From: Asaia bogorensis
GTDB lineage: Bacteria; Pseudomonadota; Alphaproteobacteria; Acetobacterales; Acetobacteraceae
DNA: 46,467 nt
Assembly: GCA_945869965.1 (NCBI GenBank)
Contig: CAMBRC010000028.1
Coordinates: 1-46,467 of the forward strand
Direction of reading: 5' to 3'
A program made the translations under genes and the position numbers. Under the pieces are notes generated by a model. That model was given only the letters and a program-made list of their open reading frames with translations. It ran no database searches and was not told the origin of the DNA. Shown here piece after piece: positions 1 to 7,989 of this stretch (positions are counted from its first letter, which is position 1; each line of letters starts with the position of its first letter).

Positions 1-128
1 CAATCGTTCGACACACCGCGCTGAACCTGCTGTCTGCCGCCAGACCCACCACAAGCTTCAAAAACCGCCGCAAGAAGGCCGGGTGGAACGTCGATTACCT
101 GGAGACAGTGCTCAGAGGGAACGCATGA
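1..128 (+). CDS. ISAs1-family transposase, C-terminal fragment cut by window edge
   Basis: An open frame entering from the left edge (codons in phase from base 3) ends at the TGA at 126-128. The visible residues include RHTALNLL, a basic KNRRKKAGW stretch and a final DYLETVLRGNA. This is how ISAs1/H-repeat-type DDE transposases end: an R-H/I-ALNLL helix, then a K-rich 'KRKRAGWD-x-DYLL' tail. Only about 41 residues are visible, so catalytic residues cannot be checked. The DNA just after the stop (to about 147) ends in GATTCGCCTG, which may be the right end of the element. The frame then runs into a truncated amidohydrolase, so the insertion appears to have broken that gene. The family call is from recalled C-terminal pattern, not a search. 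Confidence 0.7.
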   Translation, partial: IVRHTALNLLSAARPTTSFKNRRKKAGWNVDYLETVLRGNA

Positions 129-147
129 CGTTCAAGCGATTCGCCTG

Positions 148-713
148 GCCGCGGCGGCGGCGCGATTGACCATTTCGGGCGCTACAAGGAAATGGGGCTG
201 AAGATCGGCCTAGGCACCGACACTGCACCCGCCGACCTGGTCGCGAACATGCAGATCGGCATGATCCTGGCCCGTGTCATGGCCGGCAACCCGCTCGCCG
301 TGCGCAGCGAGGACTACTACGATGCCGCAACACTCGGCGGCGCCGATGCCCTCGGGCGCCCCGACCTCGGCCGCCTCGCCCCCGGCGCGCGGGCCGACAT
401 CACTGTGTTCGATCTCGACCGCCCGCACACCGGCCAGGTGATCGACCCGATCCAGACCATGCTGCTGACCGGCCACGGCCGCGACTTCTCCACCGTGGTC
501 ATCGACGGCCGCTTCGTCATGGAGAACCGCATCATCCCCGACAGCGACGAAGCCGCCGACAACACCCGCGCCCAGGCGCAGTTCGAGCACGTCATGGCGC
601 AATACCCGCGCCGCACGCTGAACCACCCGCCGGCGGGGGCGATCTTCTCGTCGAGCTACCCGGTAGATTGGGCGGATGCCGGGCCTCGGCTTTGGGGGCA
701 GCCCGGGGCATGA
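148..713 (+). pseudogene. Amidohydrolase (TRZ/ATZ, chlorohydrolase-like), 3' remnant after IS insertion
   Basis: Reading in phase from about 150 gives GGGAIDHFGRYKEMGLKIGLGTDTAP, here split as GGGAIDHFGRYKEM and GLKIGLGTDTAP. This is the last third of a metal-dependent amidohydrolase. GLGTD is the strand carrying the catalytic Asp, followed by the usual 'ATLGGADALGRPDLG-x-L-x-PGARADI' swivel-domain turn. The N-terminal metal ligands (HxH and the middle His) are missing because the gene is replaced upstream by ISAs1 DNA. An ATG at 192 could start a 173-residue product, but it would lack most of the barrel and be inactive. Such amidohydrolases often sit beside peptide-type ABC importers, which fits the ATPase genes downstream. 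Substrate cannot be inferred. Confidence 0.8.
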
Positions 714-720
714 GCAAGGA

Positions 721-837
721 AAGCAAGGCGAGGGCGCTGCCCTCGACCCGCTGGGGCCGGCGGCCCCAGACCCCGTTCATGCGGGTGCCGGGGGCTCGGC
801 CCCCTGCCGGGTCCAGGGCAGCGCCCTGGCCTTGCTT
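721..837 (+). repeat. GC-rich palindromic intergenic repeat, copy 1
   Basis: The whole segment is an inverted repeat (AAGCAAGGC at the left, GCCTTGCTT at the right) made of nested shorter palindromes: AGGGCGCTGCCCT, CTGGGGCCGGCGGCCCCAG and GGGGGCTCGGCCCCC. It shares order and spacing of modules with the segments at 4891-5000, 10595-10656 and 23249-23354. It fills the gap between the amidohydrolase remnant stop and the first base of the next start codon, leaving no room for a separate ribosome binding site. Confidence 0.85.
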
Positions 838-1815
838 ATGACCCCCCTCCTCTCCGTCCGCGACCTGCGCGTGGTGTTCGACACCCGCCGTGGTCCGCTC
901 ACTGCCATCGACGGCGTGTCGTTCGACATCGCCGCCGGCGAGATCCTCGGCGTGGTCGGCGAATCCGGAGCCGGCAAGTCGCTGACCGGCACGGCGGTAA
1001 TCGGCCTGCTCGATCCCCCTGGCCGCATTGCCGGCGGCGAGATCTGGCTGGAAGGGCGTCGGATCGACACGCTGCCCCCCGAGGCGATGCGCAAGATAAG
1101 GGGCCGCGAGATCGGCGCGATCTTCCAGGACCCGCTGACCTCGCTGCATCCGCTGCTGACCGTCGGCGACCAGTTAACCGAGACCATCCGCACCCACCTG
1201 CCGCTGGATCGCGCGGCGGCGCGGGCGCGCGCAATCGACCTGTTGCGCGAGGTCGGCATCCCCTCGGCCGAGACCCGCGTCGACCAGCACCCGCACCAGT
1301 TCTCCGGGGGCATGCGCCAGCGCGTGGTGATCGCCCTCGCCCTGGCCGGCGAGCCGAAGCTGATCATCGCCGACGAGCCGACCACAGCGCTGGACGTCTC
1401 GATCCAGGCCCAGATCACCGCCCTGTTGCGTCGCCTCGGGCGCCAGCATGGCACCGGGGTGATGCTGGTCACCCACGACATGGGGGTGATCGCGGAAACC
1501 GCCGACCGTGTCGCGGTGATGTATGCTGGAAGGCTGGTGGAAATCGGCCCGGTGGCCCAGGTCATCCGCGCGCCGCGCCACCCCTATACGGCGGGGCTGA
1601 TGGCCTCCATCCCGCGCATGGGGCGGCGCGAGCACGAACTGCGCCAGATCGACGGCAGCATGCCGCGACTGGGGTCAATCCCGCCGGGTTGTGCCTTCAA
1701 CCCGCGCTGCCCGGCCGCCAGCGATCGCTGCCGCGGCGAGACGCCCGTGCTTGGCGGTGGCGCGCACGATGCCGCCTGCTGGCACCCGGTGGAAGAGTCC
1801 GCCCATGCCGGATGA
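838..1815 (+). CDS. Peptide-type ABC importer ATPase, DppD/OppD-like
   Basis: A 325-residue ATPase of the oligopeptide/nickel importer family, energising uptake through a paired permease at the inner membrane. Walker A GESGAGKS lies at residues 41-48, the Q-loop at IFQDP (about 95), the signature FSGGMRQR at 155-162, Walker B LIIADEP at 175-181 and the switch His in LVTHD. The C-terminus has the GCAFNPRCP segment of the oligo_HPY extension. The start is placed at ATG 838 because the family begins '[10 protein letters not shown]'. A longer frame from 676 would translate the palindromic repeat and is unlikely. No Shine-Dalgarno is visible, since the repeat runs up to the ATG. The gene overlaps the next ATPase by 11 bases. 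Permease and binding-protein genes are not in the window. Confidence 0.93.
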   Translation: MTPLLSVRDLRVVFDTRRGPLTAIDGVSFDIAAGEILGVVGESGAGKSLTGTAVIGLLDPPGRIAGGEIWLEGRRIDTLPPEAMRKIRGREIGAIFQDPLTSLHPLLTVGDQLTETIRTHLPLDRAAARARAIDLLREVGIPSAETRVDQHPHQFSGGMRQRVVIALALAGEPKLIIADEPTTALDVSIQAQITALLRRLGRQHGTGVMLVTHDMGVIAETADRVAVMYAGRLVEIGPVAQVIRAPRHPYTAGLMASIPRMGRREHELRQIDGSMPRLGSIPPGCAFNPRCPAASDRCRGETPVLGGGAHDAACWHPVEESAHAG

Positions 1816-2779
1816 CGTCGCCCCCGAAGATTGGGCCCTCACCGTCGCCGATGCCGTCTGCCTGTTCGACGTCTCGCCACCGTGGCTCAACCGGGTGTTG
1901 TCGGGCGAGCGGCGCCGGGTGCTGCGTGCGGTGGACGGCGTGTCCTTCACCGTGCGCCGCGGCGCCACCTTCAGCGTGGTCGGCGAGTCCGGCTGCGGCA
2001 AATCCACCCTGGCGCGAATGATCGTCGGGCTCCAGCCACCCACCGCCGGGACCCTGCGCTTCACCGGCAATCCCCGCGTGCAGATGATCTTCCAGGACCC
2101 CTATGCCAGCCTCAACCCGCGCTGGCGCGTCGGCGACATCATCGCCGAGCCGATCCGCGAGATGAAACTCCGCGACGGCGACAGCGTCATCCGCGAACGC
2201 GTCGGCGAATTGCTGGAAACCGTCGGCCTGTCGCGCGACGATGCCGGCCGCTACCCGCACGCCTTCTCCGGCGGCCAGCGCCAGCGCATCTCCATCGCCC
2301 GCACCCTGGCCACCGAGGCCGACATCCTGGTCTGCGACGAACCGACCTCGGCGCTTGACGTCTCGGTCCAGGCGCAAATCCTCAACCTGATGCGCCGGCT
2401 GCAGGACCGCTTCGGCCTGACCTACATCCTGATCAGCCACAACCTGTCCGTGGTGCGGCACATGTCCGACGACATCGCCATCATGTATCTCGGCCGCTTC
2501 GTCGAAACCGGCCCGGCCGAGGCGATCTTCGCCGCCCCCCGGCACCCCTACACCCGCCTGCTGCTCGACACGATCCCAAATGTCGAACACCCCAACCGCG
2601 ACCGCCAGCCAATGTCCGGCGAGGTCCCCAGCCCAATCGACCCGCCACCCGGCTGCCCGTTCCACCCGCGCTGCCCGCACGCCGAGGCCGCCTGTCGCAC
2701 CACCCGGCCGGCTCTGGTGCCATGGCGCGATCGCGACGTCGCCTGTCCCGTCATGGCGCAGCACGCCGCGGCTTCGTAA
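1805..2779 (+). CDS. Peptide-type ABC importer ATPase, DppF/OppF-like
   Basis: A 324-residue second ATPase, the usual heterodimer partner of the upstream protein. Walker A GESGCGKS is at residues 60-67, the Q-loop at IFQDP, the signature FSGGQRQR follows, Walker B is [12 protein letters not shown] and the switch His is in ISHN. The C-terminal Cys-rich [15 protein letters not shown] is typical of the family. The 45-residue N-terminal lead (LFDVSPPW...[10 protein letters not shown]) is the longer DppF/OppF form. The start at 1805 gives an 11-base overlap with the previous gene and fits translational coupling. The order D then F at the end of an operon is usual, and upstream permeases would be expected. 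Their absence, with IS DNA further left, suggests rearrangement or a location outside the window. The substrate is unknown. Confidence 0.93.
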   Translation: MPDDVAPEDWALTVADAVCLFDVSPPWLNRVLSGERRRVLRAVDGVSFTVRRGATFSVVGESGCGKSTLARMIVGLQPPTAGTLRFTGNPRVQMIFQDPYASLNPRWRVGDIIAEPIREMKLRDGDSVIRERVGELLETVGLSRDDAGRYPHAFSGGQRQRISIARTLATEADILVCDEPTSALDVSVQAQILNLMRRLQDRFGLTYILISHNLSVVRHMSDDIAIMYLGRFVETGPAEAIFAAPRHPYTRLLLDTIPNVEHPNRDRQPMSGEVPSPIDPPPGCPFHPRCPHAEAACRTTRPALVPWRDRDVACPVMAQHAAAS

Positions 2780-2838
2780 ACCAAACCTTCATCCGGCCGC
2801 CACAAACTGCTTCGTCATCGCCAGCGACGGAGCCGCCC

Positions 2839-3693
2839 ATGCACCTTCCCGTGTTGCGCCTGTTGCGCGGCGCCGCCCTGCTTTTGCCGATCCTTGGCAC
2901 CCCCGCGGCCCGGGCCGGCCTGATCTGTGACGAACCCGACGGCAGCGCCCGTTTCAGCAGCGCGCTCGCCCTGAACGCCTATCTCGCGGAAATCGGCATC
3001 GACGCGGCCCGCGACCGGATCGCCCTGGCCGAGGGCCGCTCCGGCGACAACAGCCTCAGCGGCGTTTGGGAAGTCGGGCTGTCGATCGCCGGCCAGAACG
3101 CTGATGCACCAGCTGGTGGCGTCGCCCAGTATCGCTGGTCAAAATCGGACGACAGTTCCTGGGTGTCGTTCGCGCTGACCCGCCGCGCTGACCGGCTGAC
3201 GTTCACCGTGGGCAAGACCGTGACCTCGTTTCTTGACCCAGGGATCAGCGCGATCACCACCCTCGCCCTGATCACCAGCTCCGGCGGGCGGGATGACGCG
3301 GTGCGGCTGCATGAGCTGAGCCTGGATGGCACCAGGCTGCGCGAAATCGAGTTGAACGCCGAAGACGGCAAAAGCGACATTGCGTTGCTGGAGCGGCTGA
3401 GCGGCAATTTCACCCTGGCCGGCGAGGTTCGGATGCGCTGGGAAGACACCATCGATGCCAAGAACCCCGGCCGGATGATGTTCCAGCTGGCGGGCTTTGG
3501 AACGCCATCCGGCGATGTCGTGATGACCGATGGCAGCCTCAGCAGCGGCGCCGCCGCAGCGATCCCCGAGCCAGCCAGCGCGTTGCTCCTGTTGACCGGG
3601 ATGCTCGGCCTGGCGGGCGGGCATCACTTGCGCGCAAGGCCCGCATGGCGGTCAGGGAAATCTCCGCAGGCTGGTAGCGGCGGGCGGATTTGA
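2839..3693 (+). CDS. PEP-CTERM exported protein of unknown function
   Basis: A 284-residue exported protein. The N-terminus has a signal peptide (LLRGAALLLPILG, likely cleavage after ARA at residue 26). Near the C-terminus is a PEP-CTERM sorting signal: Pro-Glu-Pro at 243-245, a hydrophobic run ALLLLTGMLGLAGG, then a basic HHLRAR cluster. Such signals are recognised by exosortase/EpsH in the inner membrane, usually in strains making exopolysaccharide. The central region looks beta-rich and has no motif I recognise. The start at ATG 2839 puts the signal peptide at the very N-terminus. Oddly, the frame continues about 20 residues past the basic cluster and its last 22 bases overlap the 3' end of the opposite-strand tRNA-Met. 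No exosortase gene is in the window. Confidence 0.85.
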   Translation: MHLPVLRLLRGAALLLPILGTPAARAGLICDEPDGSARFSSALALNAYLAEIGIDAARDRIALAEGRSGDNSLSGVWEVGLSIAGQNADAPAGGVAQYRWSKSDDSSWVSFALTRRADRLTFTVGKTVTSFLDPGISAITTLALITSSGGRDDAVRLHELSLDGTRLREIELNAEDGKSDIALLERLSGNFTLAGEVRMRWEDTIDAKNPGRMMFQLAGFGTPSGDVVMTDGSLSSGAAAAIPEPASALLLLTGMLGLAGGHHLRARPAWRSGKSPQAGSGGRI

Positions 3694-3746
3694 ACCACCG
3701 ACCAAGAGATTATGATTCTCCTGCTCTACCGCTGAGCTACGCCGCC
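3672..3746 (-). tRNA. tRNA-Met (CAT), elongator type
   Basis: Read on the minus strand, the segment folds into a complete cloverleaf. The acceptor stem GGCGGCG pairs with CGCCGCT (a G-U closing pair), followed by D-stem GCTC/GAGC, anticodon stem GGAGA/TCTCT with loop ATCATAA, T-arm GGTGG-TTCAAAT-CCGCC, discriminator A and an encoded CCA. The anticodon is CAT. The stem lacks the three G-C pairs of an initiator and position 1-72 is paired, so elongator Met is favoured. tRNA-Ile with a modified CAT is the alternative. The 3' end overlaps the end of the PEP-CTERM coding frame on the other strand. Confidence 0.95.
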
Positions 3747-3814
3747 ATACCAATCCCTGCGGAGGTGGGGGGAATACCCCCGTCCGGCGCGACACGTCAA
3801 CAGGCTTGGCCGCA

Positions 3815-4873
3815 TCACGTGGCGCAGATGAACCCGCCGCCCAGCACCTGCTCATCACGATAGAACACGCAGGCTTGGCCGGGCGCCGCCAAAGCCGGCT
3901 CGTCCAGCATCACATCGGCGCCTTCGGCCGTCGGCACCACCCGCGCCGCCCGCATCGCATCGCGCGCCCGCAGCTTCACCGTGCACGCCATCGGCGCCGG
4001 CGGCACCAGCCAATTCACCTCGCGCAGCCGCACCACCCGGCTGCCAGTGCTCGGCGCCCCCACCACCACGCGCCGCCCGGCCGCATCCAGCCCGATCACC
4101 ACGCGCCGCGCACCGCCGGTTTGCCCGGCACCGCCCAGCCGCTTTGCCTGCCCCACGGTGTAGTTCGCCACGCCCGCATGGCTGCCCAGCACAGCACCCG
4201 CCGCATCGACAATCTCACCCGGCGCCAGCGCATCCGGCCGCAGCTTGCCCACCACATCCGCATAGCTGCCACTCGGCACAAAACAAATATCCTGGCTGTC
4301 CGGCTTGGCCGCCACCGCCAGCCCCAGCCGCGCCGCCTCCGCCCGCACCGCGTCCTTGTCCACCATCCCACCCACCGGGAACATCGAGCGCTCCAGCTGC
4401 GCCCGCGTGGTGGCGAACAGGAACCAGCTCTGATCGCGCTGCGAATCCACCGCCCGGTGCAGTTCCGCCCCGCGCGCCCCGTCGATCCGCCGCACGTAAT
4501 GCCCTGTGGCCAGCCGCTCCGCCCCGAGATCACCGGCCAGCCCCAGCAGATCGCCAAACTTCACGCTCTGGTTGCAGCGCACGCAGGGCACCGGCGTCTC
4601 GCCCTTGGCATAGCTGTCGGCGAAATCCTGCATCACCGCCGCCCGGAACCGCGCCTCGGCGTCGATCACGTAATGCGCGATGCCCAGCTGGTCGGCCACC
4701 CGCTTGGCGTCATGAATATCCTGCCCGGCACAGCAGGCGCCCTTGCGCCCCACTGCGGCGCCATGGTCGTACAACTGCAACGTGACCCCGATCACCTCGT
4801 GGCCAGCCTCCGCGAGCAGCCCGGCTACCACCGAGCTGTCGACCCCGCCCGACATTGCTACGACTACGCGCAT
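3815..4873 (-). CDS. mnmA: tRNA 2-thiouridine(34) synthase MnmA
   Basis: A 352-residue enzyme that activates U34 of tRNA-Glu, -Gln and -Lys with ATP and thiolates it with sulfur originating from a cysteine desulfurase. The PP-loop SGGVDSS is at residues 8-14, the first catalytic Cys in PCVRC at 97 (with 100), and the second in SQDICFVP at 197. The tRNA-binding ATGHY and the C-terminal beta-barrel end VLGGGFI are present. Length matches the family. The start at 4873 is preceded by GGAGG; an in-frame ATG at 4939 would read through the intergenic repeat. It is the last gene of a minus-strand set with two cysteine desulfurases and a ferredoxin, so the sulfur donor is encoded next door. The palindromic repeat at 4891-5000 separates it from the ferredoxin gene. 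Confidence 0.97.
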   Translation of the reverse strand: MRVVVAMSGGVDSSVVAGLLAEAGHEVIGVTLQLYDHGAAVGRKGACCAGQDIHDAKRVADQLGIAHYVIDAEARFRAAVMQDFADSYAKGETPVPCVRCNQSVKFGDLLGLAGDLGAERLATGHYVRRIDGARGAELHRAVDSQRDQSWFLFATTRAQLERSMFPVGGMVDKDAVRAEAARLGLAVAAKPDSQDICFVPSGSYADVVGKLRPDALAPGEIVDAAGAVLGSHAGVANYTVGQAKRLGGAGQTGGARRVVIGLDAAGRRVVVGAPSTGSRVVRLREVNWLVPPAPMACTVKLRARDAMRAARVVPTAEGADVMLDEPALAAPGQACVFYRDEQVLGGGFICAT

Positions 4874-4890
4874 CAAACCCTCCGAAAGAA

Positions 4891-5000
4891 AGGCCAGGGC
4901 TCTGCCCTGGACCCGCTGGGGCGTCGCCCCAGGCCCCATTCTTGTGGGTCCCGGGGGCGCGGCCCCCTGGTGGGGTCGAGGGGCGAAGCCCCCGCCTTGC
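4891..5000. repeat. GC-rich palindromic intergenic repeat, copy 2
   Basis: Modules in order: CCAGGGCTCTGCCCTGG, ACCCGCTGGGGCGTCGCCCC, CGGGGGCGCGGCCCCC and GAGGGGCGAAGCCCC, each self-complementary. The outer ends AGGCC and GCCTTGC resemble those of copy 1. It fills the whole space between the mnmA leader and the ferredoxin stop codon, whose last base lies at 5000. The hairpins could act as an attenuator or as mRNA-stabilising structure between fdx and mnmA; this is inference. Confidence 0.85.
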
Positions 5001-5332
5001 TACCCGTTCAACAAATTCCGACTCCCCGCCGGCAACCGCACGACAAGCCCATCCAACGCCTCGGACATCACGATCTGGCAGCCAAGCCGCGACGTCTTCT
5101 CCAGCCCGAAGGCCAGGTCGAGCATATCTTCCTCGTCCTCGGTCGGTGTGCCCAGCCGGCCGAACCAGTCGCCCTCCACGATGACATGACAGGTCGAGCA
5201 CGCCAGCGAGCCCTCGCACGCCCCCTCGATGTCCACCCCGTGCTTGTGCGCGATCTCCAGCACCGACAGCCCCAGCGGGGCCTCGACTTCGCGGCGCGTG
5301 CCGTCCCGCTCGACAAAAATCATCTTGGGCAT
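5000..5332 (-). CDS. fdx: [2Fe-2S] ferredoxin, ISC/adrenodoxin type
   Basis: A 110-residue electron carrier of the adrenodoxin/Isc-Fdx class, which supplies electrons for Fe-S cluster assembly. Four cluster ligands are at Cys39, Cys45, Cys48 and Cys85 (pattern C-x5-C-x2-C-x36-C, with [11 protein letters not shown]). The conserved acidic [10 protein letters not shown] helix follows, which in this family docks partners. Length and start ([11 protein letters not shown]) fit the family. The gene lies 8 bases downstream of the cysteine desulfurase IscS on the same strand, the typical pairing for dedicated cluster assembly. No scaffold (IscU), HscA/HscB or IscR gene is in this set, so those functions must lie elsewhere or be provided by SUF. 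Confidence 0.95.
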   Translation of the reverse strand: MPKMIFVERDGTRREVEAPLGLSVLEIAHKHGVDIEGACEGSLACSTCHVIVEGDWFGRLGTPTEDEEDMLDLAFGLEKTSRLGCQIVMSEALDGLVVRLPAGSRNLLNG

Positions 5333-5340
5333 ATCCGGCG

Positions 5341-6522
5341 TCAGGCCTCGACAGGAGAGGAGGAAGCGGCGATCGCATGGGCCCGCGCCAGCATCGCGGC
5401 GGCGGCATCAATATCCGACGGCGAGGTAAAGCGTCCGATCCCGATGCGCAAGGTCCGCGCCGCCGCCGCCTCCGATAGCCCCAACGCCCGCAACACGTAA
5501 GACGGCTCCACCTCCGCCGAGGAACAGGCCGAACCGGTCGACACGCACAGCTCCGGCATCGCCGCCATCAGCGCCTGGGCGCTCGCGACGGGAAAGGTCA
5601 GGTTCAAATTGCCAGGAATCCGCCGCTCCGGGTCGGCATTCAGCACCACCCCCGGGATCGCCCGCCGCAACCCGGCCAGCAACCGGTCGCGCAACCCGGC
5701 AATCCGCCTGTGATCCTCGTCCATCTCACCCGCCGCAATCCGGCACGCCTCGCCCAGCCCCACAATCAGCGGCGCCGGCAGCGTGCCCGCGCGCAGCCCG
5801 CGCTCCTGCCCGCCGCCCGAGAACAGCGGCATCAGGCGAACGCGCGGCCGCCGCCGCACATACAGCGCCCCCACCCCCTTCGGCCCATACAGCTTGTGGC
5901 CGCTGACCGACAGCAGGTCGATGCCCATCGCCCCGACATCCAGCGCGATCTTACCCGCCGCCTGCGCCGCGTCGGTGTGAAACAGCGCCCCCGCCGCGTG
6001 CGCCAGCGCCGCCAGCCCCTTCAGGTCCTGGATCACCCCGATCTCGTTGTTCACCGCCATCACGCTCAACAACAGCGTCGGCACCGCCAGGGCCGCGCGC
6101 ACCGCGTCGGCGTCCACCGTCCCGTCCGGCCGCACCGGCAGCACCACGGGCTCGAACCCCTCCGCGGCGAGGTCGGCCACCGACTCCAGCACGCATTTAT
6201 GCTCAGTCGCCACGGTGACGATCCGCCGCCGCTCATCTCCCGAACGCAGCGCCTGCCGCGCCGCCCCCTTGATGGCGATGTTGTTGCTCTCGGTGGCCCC
6301 GGAGGTGAACACCACCTCGCGCACATCCGCCCCGATCAGCGCCGCCACATGCCCGCGCGCCGTCTCCACCGCCGCCTCGGCGAACCGTCCCATGCTGTGC
6401 TCCGCCGAATGCGGATTGCCGAAATGCTCGGTGAAGAACGGCAACATCACCGCCACCACGCGCGGATCGCACTGCGTCGTCGCCTGGTTGTCGAGGTAGA
6501 TCGGCCGGTTCGGGATGCTCAT
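5341..6522 (-). CDS. iscS: Cysteine desulfurase IscS-like
   Basis: A 393-residue PLP enzyme that takes sulfur from L-cysteine as a persulfide and passes it to Fe-S scaffolds and to tRNA thiolases. The PLP Lys is K210 in [12 protein letters not shown]. The persulfide Cys is C333 in [23 protein letters not shown] (about 73-81) and TEHKC with the stacking His are present. The long flexible Cys loop with the EPSYVL tail is the IscS group-I form. The start at ATG 6522 precedes [14 protein letters not shown], where the family begins; an in-frame extension to 6795 overlaps the upstream gene. It starts 14 bases after the stop of a second desulfurase and ends 8 bases before fdx, so the genes are probably cotranscribed. 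Confidence 0.95.
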   Translation of the reverse strand: MSIPNRPIYLDNQATTQCDPRVVAVMLPFFTEHFGNPHSAEHSMGRFAEAAVETARGHVAALIGADVREVVFTSGATESNNIAIKGAARQALRSGDERRRIVTVATEHKCVLESVADLAAEGFEPVVLPVRPDGTVDADAVRAALAVPTLLLSVMAVNNEIGVIQDLKGLAALAHAAGALFHTDAAQAAGKIALDVGAMGIDLLSVSGHKLYGPKGVGALYVRRRPRVRLMPLFSGGGQERGLRAGTLPAPLIVGLGEACRIAAGEMDEDHRRIAGLRDRLLAGLRRAIPGVVLNADPERRIPGNLNLTFPVASAQALMAAMPELCVSTGSACSSAEVEPSYVLRALGLSEAAAARTLRIGIGRFTSPSDIDAAAAMLARAHAIAASSSPVEA

Positions 6523-6536
6523 CGGGGCAAAAGACC

Positions 6537-7655
6537 TCAAGCCGCGCGGCGCACCAAGCGCCCGGCCATCTCCACATAGGCAGCCGCAAAGCGCTGCGCA
6601 TCCTCGGCGCTGACATTCCACGGCAGCGACACGCGCACGGCCGCATCCGCCAGCCCCCCCATCCCCATCGCCGCCAGGACATGGCTCGCCGCCACCTTGC
6701 CCGACGAACACGCCGCCCCGGCCGAAACCTGGAACCCCGCGAGATCCAGTGCGATCACCTGCGTGTCCGCCCGCACCCCGGCCAGCGCCAGGCACGTCGT
6801 GTTGCCAAGCCGCTCGGCCCCCGCCCCCATCACCACCGCCCCGGCCCCCCGCGCCGCCGCCTCGATCATGTCGCGCAGCCCCGCCAGCCGATCCTGCTCC
6901 CCCAGCGCCGCCACCGCTTCCACCGCCGCCGCCGCCATCCCGGCAATTGCCGGCAACGCCGGAGTCCCGCCGCGCCGCCCGCGTTCCTGCCCGCCCCCGC
7001 CAAGCAGCGGCGCCAACGCCAAATCCCCGGCCAGCACCAACGCCCCCGCCCCTTGCGGCCCGCCCAGCTTGTGGCCGGAAATCGCCAGGCTATCCGCCCC
7101 CAGCGCCGCAAGGTCGATCGCCACCCGTCCGGCCGCCTGCACCGCATCAACATGCAACCGCGCGCCATGCGCCCGGCACAGTGCCGCCGCCGCCGCCACC
7201 GGATGCAGCACCCCAGTCTCATTGTTCGCCAACATCAGGCACACCAGCGCCGGCCGAGCATCCTGCCCCCCGGGGGCCAGCAACCGCGCCAGCACCTCGA
7301 GATCAGCCATCCCATCCCGATCCACCGGCAGGACCAAGGCCCCCCCCGCTGCCATGGCCGTCGCCGCCCGCACCGCGTCATGCTCGGTCGCCCCGACAAT
7401 GAGCCGCCGGCCCGCCCCCAGCCCGTGAATCGCCAGGGCATCCGCCTCCGTCCCGCCCGATGTGAACACCACGCCAGCCGCCGCCGCGCCGAAACACCCC
7501 GCCACTTGCTCGCGCGCCGTCTCCAGCAGCCGCCGCGCCGCCCGTCCGGCGCCATGCACCGATGCCGGATTGCCCACCCCGTCCAGCACCGCCAGCACCG
7601 CCGCCCGCGCCGCCGGCCGCACCGGCTCGCTCGCGTTGGCGTCAAGATATGTCAT
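6537..7655 (-). CDS. Second cysteine desulfurase, NifS/IscS-like paralogue
   Basis: A 372-residue class-V aminotransferase-fold protein, clearly related to the following IscS but diverged. The PLP Lys is K196 in AISGHKLGGP, the stacking His is in ATEHDAV, and the persulfide Cys is C316 in SAGAACSSGKVAASHVL. Thus all catalytic residues are kept. The protein is shorter and Ala-rich, and lacks the EPSYVL tail that helps IscS dock with IscU, so it may serve a different acceptor. The start at 7655 (MTYLDANAS) matches the family start. It is the first gene of the minus-strand set and is followed 14 bases later by iscS. Tandem desulfurases occur in some alphaproteobacteria; the division of labour here is not known to me. 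Confidence 0.92.
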   Translation of the reverse strand: MTYLDANASEPVRPAARAAVLAVLDGVGNPASVHGAGRAARRLLETAREQVAGCFGAAAAGVVFTSGGTEADALAIHGLGAGRRLIVGATEHDAVRAATAMAAGGALVLPVDRDGMADLEVLARLLAPGGQDARPALVCLMLANNETGVLHPVAAAAALCRAHGARLHVDAVQAAGRVAIDLAALGADSLAISGHKLGGPQGAGALVLAGDLALAPLLGGGGQERGRRGGTPALPAIAGMAAAAVEAVAALGEQDRLAGLRDMIEAAARGAGAVVMGAGAERLGNTTCLALAGVRADTQVIALDLAGFQVSAGAACSSGKVAASHVLAAMGMGGLADAAVRVSLPWNVSAEDAQRFAAAYVEMAGRLVRRAA

Positions 7656-7989
7656 GCCGATATCCCAGCGCAAAAAGAGGGGCACACACCACAACAGCGC
7701 CGAACCGGCCCACCGCCAGCGCGCTCATTTACGCAACAAATTGAATTGGAATCTTCGTCATCTTAGCCAGCCGGACATTTCGGCGTCAACGAATCTCGTT
7801 GAAATCGCCCCTGCAAGGGTGGCATGCCTTTCTGGCGTTGGTATCGGCCAGTCGCGAAGGCGCATTTTATGACGGTCTCGTGAGCCCTCCTCTCGGCCTC
7901 CAGAGATATCTCACTATGTAACACTACTCTCAGGGCACCCGGATATCCATCCGCGGGCCGGCAGCAACAGGAACGGGTTTCCGCACACC
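7656..7989. other. Divergent intergenic region of the desulfurase operon and hydrolase gene
   Basis: 334 bases between the minus-strand desulfurase set and the plus-strand hydrolase. It is less GC-rich than the flanking genes around 7730-7800 and 7895-7925, as expected for promoters. No convincing -10/-35 pair, IscR site or RNA gene could be assigned by eye. A 'CTCACTATGTAACACT' stretch near 7910 is a possible plus-strand -10 region only. Confidence 0.4.

Noticed and set aside
676..837. Upstream start at 676 for the DppD-like ATPase
   Set aside because: The added 54 residues would translate the amidohydrolase end in another frame and the palindromic repeat; the family begins at the ATG at 838.
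3768..3782. GGGGG-AATA-CCCCC hairpin between mnmA and the tRNA as a terminator
   Set aside because: Only 5 bp, no T tract on the relevant strand; left unassigned.
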